The position numbers and the translations under genes are program-made. 26,518 nucleotides of DNA. Origin: RUG14871 sp045539425 (lineage in GTDB: Bacteria > Bacillota_I > Bacilli_A > Erysipelotrichales > Erysipelotrichaceae). Positions 21,154 to 26,518 of the stretch are shown one piece after another. The stretch spans positions 1 to 26,518 of the forward strand of contig JAZQFH010000026.1 in assembly GCA_045539425.1 (NCBI GenBank), in the 5' to 3' direction. Position 1 is the first letter of the stretch, and the number at the start of each line of letters is the position of its first letter. Under the pieces are notes generated by a model. It was not told the origin of the DNA and did not search any database. It worked only from the letters and a program-made list of their open reading frames with translations.

Positions 21154-21771
21154 ATGAAAGAATATACGGGAAGAACAATTGAAGATATTCTGGAAATTGC
21201 CAGCAAGGAAAAAGGCGTTTCCGTGGATGAACTGAATTATTTTATCAAGGAAGAAAAAGAAGGACTCATTTTCAACCTCGGTAAAAAAGTTGTTGCGGAT
21301 GTCTACAGTGAAAAAGATGTGGAAGAATTCCTAAAGTCCTATCTGGATACATTCTTCAAGGGACTGGAACTGAAAGTGGATGTCGATGTTACCAAAGACA
21401 ACGACTGCTTCCGCATTCTGCTGAATGCCGATAACAATGCAATCCTGATTGGCAAGAACGGTCAGACGCTCGAAGCAATCAACTCGGTCCTGAAAGGCGC
21501 AGCTTCCTCTCAGTTCCGCAAGAGATATCATATTCTGGTTGATATCAACAACTACAAGACAGACCGGTATGACAAAATCAAGGGAATTGCCTACCGTGTC
21601 GCCAAGAGTGTTCAGAAGACACATGTCAGCGCCACTCTCGATCCAATGCCGTCGGATGAAAGAAGAGTCATTCATAACTTTTTAAGTGACGTATCCCACA
21701 TCCGTACGGAAAGTGAAGGAGACGGCAGAGGCCGCAGAGTTAAGATTCTCTACGACGCAAATAAAGAATAA
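21154..21771 (+). CDS. jag: RNA-binding protein Jag/KhpB
   Basis: The 205-residue protein has an N-terminal Jag domain (about 1-50), a KH domain with IGKNGQ in the loop (around residue 98), and a C-terminal R3H domain with DERRVIHNFL. KhpB pairs with KhpA and binds mRNAs and small RNAs, affecting cell division and envelope synthesis in streptococci. The gene begins 2 bases after the yidC stop, as is usual. A hairpin follows its stop codon immediately. Confidence 0.95.
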   Translation: MKEYTGRTIEDILEIASKEKGVSVDELNYFIKEEKEGLIFNLGKKVVADVYSEKDVEEFLKSYLDTFFKGLELKVDVDVTKDNDCFRILLNADNNAILIGKNGQTLEAINSVLKGAASSQFRKRYHILVDINNYKTDRYDKIKGIAYRVAKSVQKTHVSATLDPMPSDERRVIHNFLSDVSHIRTESEGDGRGRRVKILYDANKE

Positions 21772-21791
21772 GCGGTAATACCGCTTTTTTT
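21771..21791 (+). terminator. Short terminator hairpin between jag and pth
   Basis: AGCGGT pairs with ACCGCT around AAT, followed by seven T. It begins at the last base of the jag stop and leaves only 11 bases to the pth start codon, so pth must rely on read-through or a promoter inside jag. Confidence 0.7.
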
Positions 21792-21802
21792 CGAGGTAAA
21801 AG

Positions 21803-22369
21803 ATGAAACTGTATGTAGGGCTGGGAAATCCGGGAAAAGAATATGAAAAGACACGTCATAACGTGGGTTTTCGCGTGCTGGATGCCTTTGCGGAAAAAAC
21901 AGGACTGCTGTTCAGTGAAAAGAAATTCAAGGCAGCATACGGAAAGATACGGATCAGCGGCGAAGAGATCATGTGCGTAAAACCTCTGACCTATATGAAT
22001 CTGAGCGGAGAGGCTGTTCAGGCAATTGTTTCCTATTATCAGATTGAACCGGAAGATATCGTGATCATTCATGACGATATCGATCTTCCCTGCGGAAAAC
22101 TCCGCCTGCGGAAAAAAGGCAGCGGCGGCGGACATAATGGTGTGAAAAACATCCTTCAGCTGTTAGGCACAAAGGAAATCAAACGCATCCGGATCGGTGT
22201 CGGCAAAAACGAGCTGATTGATCAGAAAGATTATGTGCTCGGGAAATTCAGTAAGGAAGAAGAAGCGGTGATGGCACAGGCATATGACAAAGCCAGCGAG
22301 GCACTTGTGGAATATGCGACACATGATTTTGAATATTTAATGAATAAATACAACGTAAAAGACGAATGA
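21803..22369 (+). CDS. pth: Peptidyl-tRNA hydrolase
   Basis: Pth releases tRNA from peptides lost by stalled ribosomes. The 188-residue protein has GLGNPGKEYEKTRHNVGF with catalytic His20, the conserved VKPLTYMNLSGEAV, the Asp in HDDIDLP and the GSGGGHNGVKNI motif. Length is normal. GAGGT stands 7 bases before the ATG. Its TGA overlaps the mfd ATG in the form ATGA, so pth and mfd are coupled, as in many Firmicutes. Confidence 0.97.
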   Translation: MKLYVGLGNPGKEYEKTRHNVGFRVLDAFAEKTGLLFSEKKFKAAYGKIRISGEEIMCVKPLTYMNLSGEAVQAIVSYYQIEPEDIVIIHDDIDLPCGKLRLRKKGSGGGHNGVKNILQLLGTKEIKRIRIGVGKNELIDQKDYVLGKFSKEEEAVMAQAYDKASEALVEYATHDFEYLMNKYNVKDE

Positions 22370-25300
22370 GTTTGTGGAGTATACTGGAAAAGAATGCTGC
22401 AGTGGATGCCCTTCTGGAAGGAAGGGAGTGTCTCGCTTCTCTGAGTAATGTCGAAGAAGCTCTGATCACTGCGGCCGCATTTAAAAAGCAGCCTCATAAT
22501 ATTCTCTTAGTGAAAAACAACCTGTACAATGCACAGCGCATGTACGAATTCCTGCGGGATCTATTGGGAGAAGAAAATGTGGTTCTTTTTGGTGTGGAGG
22601 AATCGCTCCGTATTGAAGCAATCGCCTCCTCTCCGGAGATCATGGCGAATAAAATTGAGGCACTGAACCGTCTGACACAGAATCAGCTACACGTCGTTGT
22701 GACGCACGGCACAGGCCTGACGCATAACCTCCCTTCTCCGGATTATTTCAAACACTCTGTTATTACAATTGAAAACGGAATGGAAATGAGTCCGGATGAA
22801 ATGGCACTCCGCTTCCGGAATGCCGGATATGAGGAAGTATCCAGGGTTGACCAGCCTCTCACCTTCGCAAGACGCGGCGGCATCATTGATATCTTCTCTA
22901 TCAACTACGAGCAGCCGATCCGTATCGAATTCTTTGACACGGAAATCGACTCCATCCGCTTTTTTGATCTTTCCTCTCAACGTACCTCCTCTCTGACGGA
23001 CAGTGTCCGTATCATTCCGGCAACGGATATTCTCTTTACGGATGAAAACATCCGGGAAATCAGTGCCAAGGTAGAGGAACGTCTGGAAAAGCAGAAAGAG
23101 ATTCTCAGTACGGAAAACTATCTGGAACTGGAAGAAAACCTCCGGAAAGATATGGAATATCTTTCTTCCCGCATCCGCGAAAACTATCTCTACCGCTATT
23201 ATGCCTATCTGGAAGAGCAGTACAGCATTGCGGATTATCTGCCGGATGCCCAGATCATTCTTTCCACAAAGGAAGAAATCGATAAGAACATTCACGATGT
23301 TCTCGAAGAGAACGTGACATATATTCAGGAGCTGTATGAAGACAACAAGGGACTATTGTCCTTCCAGGTCAACAAGGATCTGAAGAATGTCCTGCAAGAC
23401 AGGGATATCTTCCGCGTGCAGCAGTTTATCCATGGAAAAGAGACACTGAATTCCGGTATCTATACACTGAACGTCCCTTCCATGCCGCTGCGCAACAAGC
23501 TTTCCGTCATTGAACAGAACGGGAAGCGGAATCTTTTCCTTCTGGCGGAAAATGAACTGAAACAGGTTGTTACGGAACTTGTCTCCGCAAATATCAGCTA
23601 CCGCATCATCAATACGGAAGCGGAAATCGAGGAAGGCATCTCCATCTGCTTCCAGCCGTTTGCGGAAGGGTTTGAAATTGCGCAGGAAGACATCATGGTC
23701 TTCACGGCGAAGGAGTTACTCAACAGCAAGCAGAGAGCGGGACGCTTCGCCAACAAATTCAAGGAAGCGGAAGCACTCAGCAGTTATCTGGATTTGAAAA
23801 TCGGAGATTATGTCGTTCATAATCTTTACGGAATCGGCCAGTACATGGGCATTATTACCCGGGAAATTAACCAGGTTCATAAGGACTTTCTGAATATTGC
23901 CTATCGCGGAGGAGATGTACTGTTGGTACCTCTGGAACAGTTCCATCTGGTCCGTAAGTTCGTCTCGCGCGAAGGCGTCAATCCGAAACTCAATAAACTC
24001 GGCTCCAATGAGTGGAGCAAGACGAAAGCTCACATTCAGGAGAGCGTGAACAATATCGCTGAACGTTTACTGGATCTGTATGCCAAACGGGAAAACCTGA
24101 TCGGCTATGCCTTCTCCAAAGACAGCGAAGATCAGATACTGTTTGAAAAGGATTTCCCCTATGTGCTGACAAGAGATCAGGTAACGGCCATTCAGGAAGT
24201 GAAGGAGGACATGGAATCCTCCAAACCGATGGACCGTCTGTTATGCGGGGATGTCGGTTTCGGCAAGACGGAAGTTGCCATCCGGGCAACCTTTAAGGCC
24301 GTCAATGATCTGAAACAGGTCGCCTATCTCTGTCCGACAACGATCCTGGCACATCAGCACTACAATACGTTTAAGGACAGACTGGAACGTTACGGCATCC
24401 GTGTCGGCTTATTAAACCGCTTTGTCAGTGAGAGGGATCAGAAGCAGATTCTCAAACAGCTGAAAGACGGCACGATGGATGTCATCATCGGCACGCACCG
24501 GATCCTTTCGAAGGATGTTCAGTACAAGGATCTGGGCTTACTGATTATCGATGAGGAACAGCGCTTCGGCGTGGAACACAAGGAAAAGATCAAGGAAATC
24601 AAGAATTCCATCGACGTTCTCTCCCTGAGTGCAACCCCGATTCCGCGGACACTGCAGATGTCACTGATTGGAATCCGTTCCTTGTCTCAGCTGAATTCTC
24701 CGCCGGACAACCGTCTGCCGGTTCTGACTTACGTCATTGAAAAGAACCGTTCCGTAATCAAGGAAGTCATTCAGCGGGAACTGGTCCGCAACGGACAGGT
24801 CTTCTACCTGTACAACAATATCCGCGACATCTATGCGGTTGCCAACCGCATCAAACAGGATGTACCGGAAGCGAAGGTGGCCGTGGTGCACGGAAAGATG
24901 GACCGTACCGAGATTGAGGACGTCATGTACCAGTTTGTGGAAAACGAATACAACGTACTCATCTGTACCACCATCATTGAGACGGGAATCGATATCCCGA
25001 ACGCGAATACGATGATCATCGACAACGCCGACCGCTTCGGGCTCTCCCAGCTCTATCAGATCAAGGGACGCGTCGGCAGATCTGACCGTCTGGCATATGC
25101 CTATCTGATGTATACGCCGCAGAAACAGTTAAGCGAGATCGCCCAGAAACGTCTGACGGCAATCAAGGAATTCACGGAACTCGGCAGCGGCTACAAGATC
25201 GCCATGCGGGACCTGACGATCCGCGGTGCCGGGGATCTATTGGGAGATAAACAGTCCGGGTTCATCGACACAGTCGGTATCGATATGTATATTGAGATGC

Positions 25301-25809
25301 TGAATGAAGCCATCTCCGCAAAACGAGGCGAAGTAGTGGAAAAGCAGGAAAAGGAAAACACGATCCCGATGAGCGTGGATGCCTATATTCCGGAAAAATT
25401 CACCAGCCGGGATTACGAAAAGATCACGCTGTATCAGCGGATCGATGCGGCGAAGGATTTCAAACAGCTAATGGATCTGCAGGAAGAAATCACGGACGAA
25501 TACGGAAAACTTCCGGCTTCCGTTTCCCTTCTCTTTGAAAAGAAGCGTCTGGAGATGTTACTAAAAGAAGAGCGCATCCAGAACTTCAAGGAAAACACCA
25601 GAAACGTCCAGATCGAATTCACGCAGAGCTATTCCTCTCGGGTGGACGGCATCAAGCTGTTTGAAATTGTCGGAAAGGTGGCACCGGAAGCCCAGTTGAA
25701 ATATCTGCACGGAAATATTATCCTGATATTGAACAACAAGAAGAACTGGCTGGAGGAAACACTGGAAGTCCTCCGTCAGACAAAGGAAGCGGAAAAGCAT
25801 GAGAATTGA
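22366..25809 (+). CDS. mfd: Transcription-repair coupling factor Mfd
   Basis: Mfd removes RNA polymerase stalled at DNA lesions and recruits UvrA. The 1147-residue protein has a UvrB-like N-terminal part (about 1-380), the RNA-polymerase interaction domain with YRGGDVLLVPLEQFHLV (about 510-527), then the SF2 translocase motor: Walker A GDVGFGKTEVAIRA near 628-640, DEEQRFGV near 730, LSATPIPRT and GRVGRSDR. The final TRCF domain (about 1010-1110) is present. Length is typical. The last 11 bases overlap the rqcP start. Confidence 0.98.
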   Translation: MSLWSILEKNAAVDALLEGRECLASLSNVEEALITAAAFKKQPHNILLVKNNLYNAQRMYEFLRDLLGEENVVLFGVEESLRIEAIASSPEIMANKIEALNRLTQNQLHVVVTHGTGLTHNLPSPDYFKHSVITIENGMEMSPDEMALRFRNAGYEEVSRVDQPLTFARRGGIIDIFSINYEQPIRIEFFDTEIDSIRFFDLSSQRTSSLTDSVRIIPATDILFTDENIREISAKVEERLEKQKEILSTENYLELEENLRKDMEYLSSRIRENYLYRYYAYLEEQYSIADYLPDAQIILSTKEEIDKNIHDVLEENVTYIQELYEDNKGLLSFQVNKDLKNVLQDRDIFRVQQFIHGKETLNSGIYTLNVPSMPLRNKLSVIEQNGKRNLFLLAENELKQVVTELVSANISYRIINTEAEIEEGISICFQPFAEGFEIAQEDIMVFTAKELLNSKQRAGRFANKFKEAEALSSYLDLKIGDYVVHNLYGIGQYMGIITREINQVHKDFLNIAYRGGDVLLVPLEQFHLVRKFVSREGVNPKLNKLGSNEWSKTKAHIQESVNNIAERLLDLYAKRENLIGYAFSKDSEDQILFEKDFPYVLTRDQVTAIQEVKEDMESSKPMDRLLCGDVGFGKTEVAIRATFKAVNDLKQVAYLCPTTILAHQHYNTFKDRLERYGIRVGLLNRFVSERDQKQILKQLKDGTMDVIIGTHRILSKDVQYKDLGLLIIDEEQRFGVEHKEKIKEIKNSIDVLSLSATPIPRTLQMSLIGIRSLSQLNSPPDNRLPVLTYVIEKNRSVIKEVIQRELVRNGQVFYLYNNIRDIYAVANRIKQDVPEAKVAVVHGKMDRTEIEDVMYQFVENEYNVLICTTIIETGIDIPNANTMIIDNADRFGLSQLYQIKGRVGRSDRLAYAYLMYTPQKQLSEIAQKRLTAIKEFTELGSGYKIAMRDLTIRGAGDLLGDKQSGFIDTVGIDMYIEMLNEAISAKRGEVVEKQEKENTIPMSVDAYIPEKFTSRDYEKITLYQRIDAAKDFKQLMDLQEEITDEYGKLPASVSLLFEKKRLEMLLKEERIQNFKENTRNVQIEFTQSYSSRVDGIKLFEIVGKVAPEAQLKYLHGNIILILNNKKNWLEETLEVLRQTKEAEKHEN

Positions 25810-26071
25810 TAAATATCTGAAAGTGTCGCGCATCCTCAAGAGAAGAAGCACGGCCAAGGAACTGGCCAGCGGACAGAGGGTCTACATCAACGGAAAACAG
25901 GTCAAACCGGCTGCGGAAGTTCATGTGAACGATGTGGTTCATGTGGTATTCGGCAACCGTCATCTGGAAGTGAAGGTACTCGATATCCGGGATCATATCC
26001 GTAAAGAGGAAGCCAGTGACATGTATGAAGTGCAGCGCGAATACCGCGAGGAAAGTACCGAAGAAGAATAA
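25799..26071 (+). CDS. rqcP: S4-domain protein RqcP (YabO)
   Basis: The 90-residue protein begins MRIDKYLKVSRILKRRSTAKE and has the S4 RNA-binding domain (about 1-60: KELASGQRVYINGKQVKPAAEV), with an acidic tail ending ESTEEE. RqcP works with RqcH on 50S subunits to add Ala tails in ribosome rescue. In Bacillus spoVT-yabM-yabN lie between mfd and this gene; here it directly follows and overlaps mfd. No clear intrinsic terminator follows, and an insertion element begins soon after. Confidence 0.93.
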   Translation: MRIDKYLKVSRILKRRSTAKELASGQRVYINGKQVKPAAEVHVNDVVHVVFGNRHLEVKVLDIRDHIRKEEASDMYEVQREYREESTEEE

Positions 26072-26109
26072 GTTGCCTGTTCTGTGATTTAACGTAATCA
26101 CGAAGAAGT

Positions 26110-26141
26110 CCCCGTCCTCCTACAAAAGTGTAAGGGAGGGG
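26110..26141 (+). repeat. Imperfect hairpin, probable left end structure of an IS200/IS605 element
   Basis: CCCC-TCC-TACA pairs with TGTA-GGA-GGGG-like bases around AAAG with small bulges. Such subterminal imperfect hairpins upstream of tnpA are recognised as single strands by Y1 transposases. No T tract follows, so it is not a normal terminator. The exact IS end is not visible from one side. Confidence 0.55.
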
Positions 26142-26161
26142 ATGAATTCTCAGTAGAAATG

Positions 26162-26170
26162 TGATATAAT
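26162..26170 (+). promoter_or_regulatory. Promoter of tnpA (extended -10)
   Basis: TGATATAAT lies 38 bases before the tnpA start codon, directly after the hairpin. The ribosome site (GGAAAGG) is about 12 bases from the ATG, which suggests weak translation, as is common for IS200-type transposases. Confidence 0.5.
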
Positions 26171-26208
26171 ATAATCAGTCGTAGGATAAGGAAAGGCGCA
26201 TAAAATAT

Positions 26209-26518
26209 ATGAAATTGGATAACAATAATCATTCGGTGTTCGCAATGTATTACCACCTCATTCTCGTCGTGAAATATCGCCGTAGAGTCTTTGATGATAC
26301 GATCTCTGATTTCGCTAAAAGTATATTTGAAAAGATCGCTCCCTCCTACAACATCACTCTTCTGGAATGGAATCATAACGTGGACCATGTTCATATCATG
26401 TTCAAGGCACAGCCAAACAGTGAACTGTCCAAGTTCATCAATGCCTATAAGAGCGCATCTTCAAGACTGATCAAAAGAGATTATCCCGAAGTGCGCAATA
26501 AACTCTGGAAAGAGTATT
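26209..26518 (+). CDS. tnpA: IS200/IS605-family transposase TnpA (3' end outside window)
   Basis: The frame from ATG at 26209 runs to the end of the window for 103 residues. It reads HSVFAMYYHLILVVKYRRRVF, then LLEWNHNVDHVHIMF and KFINAYKSASSRLIKR. The HVH is the HUH metal-binding motif of Y1 transposases, and the surrounding residues are typical of TnpA. The catalytic Tyr lies further on and cannot be seen. Whether a TnpB partner follows is unknown. The element lies directly behind rqcP. Confidence 0.92.
   Translation, partial: MKLDNNNHSVFAMYYHLILVVKYRRRVFDDTISDFAKSIFEKIAPSYNITLLEWNHNVDHVHIMFKAQPNSELSKFINAYKSASSRLIKRDYPEVRNKLWKEY

Noticed and set aside
26084..26101. Palindrome GTGATT-TAACGT-AATCAC as terminator of rqcP
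   Set aside because: There is no T tract after it and the stem is AT-rich and short. It may belong to the IS end, but that cannot be shown here.
1..26518. CRISPR array, prophage, toxin-antitoxin or known defence island
   Set aside because: No regularly spaced direct repeats, phage genes or paired small toxin genes are seen; most of the window is housekeeping replication and translation genes.

Overview
The window is a chromosomal replication-origin region of a low-to-mid GC Firmicute. The gene set and order (rpmH-rnpA-yidC-jag on one side of the origin, dnaA-dnaN-yaaA-recF-gyrB-gyrA on the other), a T-box leader, a short SRP RNA, the PadR/DUF2812 pair and the absence of sporulation genes fit a non-sporulating member of the Erysipelotrichales. 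That placement is an inference from gene content, not a proven identity.

Layout, left to right. At 1-140 lies the 3' end of an IS30-family transposase gene. From 158 to 9718 there is a mixed block: a PTS-type permease with a degenerate EIIB-like tail, a CYTH phosphatase-like gene convergent with an unrecognised PUA/EVE-like protein gene, recR-dnaX, tadA, the SRP RNA gene, serS with its serine T-box leader, a TudS-like desulfidase, and a PadR-DUF2812 operon with visible operators. From 9718 to 17793 runs the origin-left replication block, read right to left: dnaN, then (after a terminator and a new promoter) yaaA-recF-gyrB-gyrA and a SIS-domain sugar-phosphate gene coupled to gyrA. dnaA lies at 17938-19287. 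DnaA-box clusters flank it on both sides, so the origin looks bipartite. The main cluster (about 19300-19570) lies between dnaA and rpmH. From 19734 to 26071 runs the origin-right block on the + strand: rpmH, rnpA, yidC, jag, pth, mfd, rqcP. The window ends inside a tnpA gene of an IS200/IS605-type element.

Nearly all genes point away from the origin, so they are co-directional with replication. Exceptions are the CYTH gene and the TudS-like gene. Two perfect parS sites flank serS, about 11-13 kb left of the origin, showing that a ParB-based chromosome partition system acts here although parAB is not in the window.

No novel multi-gene system stands out. The points most worth a second look are: a slippery A7 run in dnaX where both alternative frames stop at once; loss of catalytic residues in the PTS-like permease; a repeated DnaA-box variant with a strict change in orientation; an Asn in place of the usual groove Arg in YidC; an archaeal/eukaryote-like SerRS core; a PUA-like protein of unknown function; and a SIS gene embedded in the gyrase operon.
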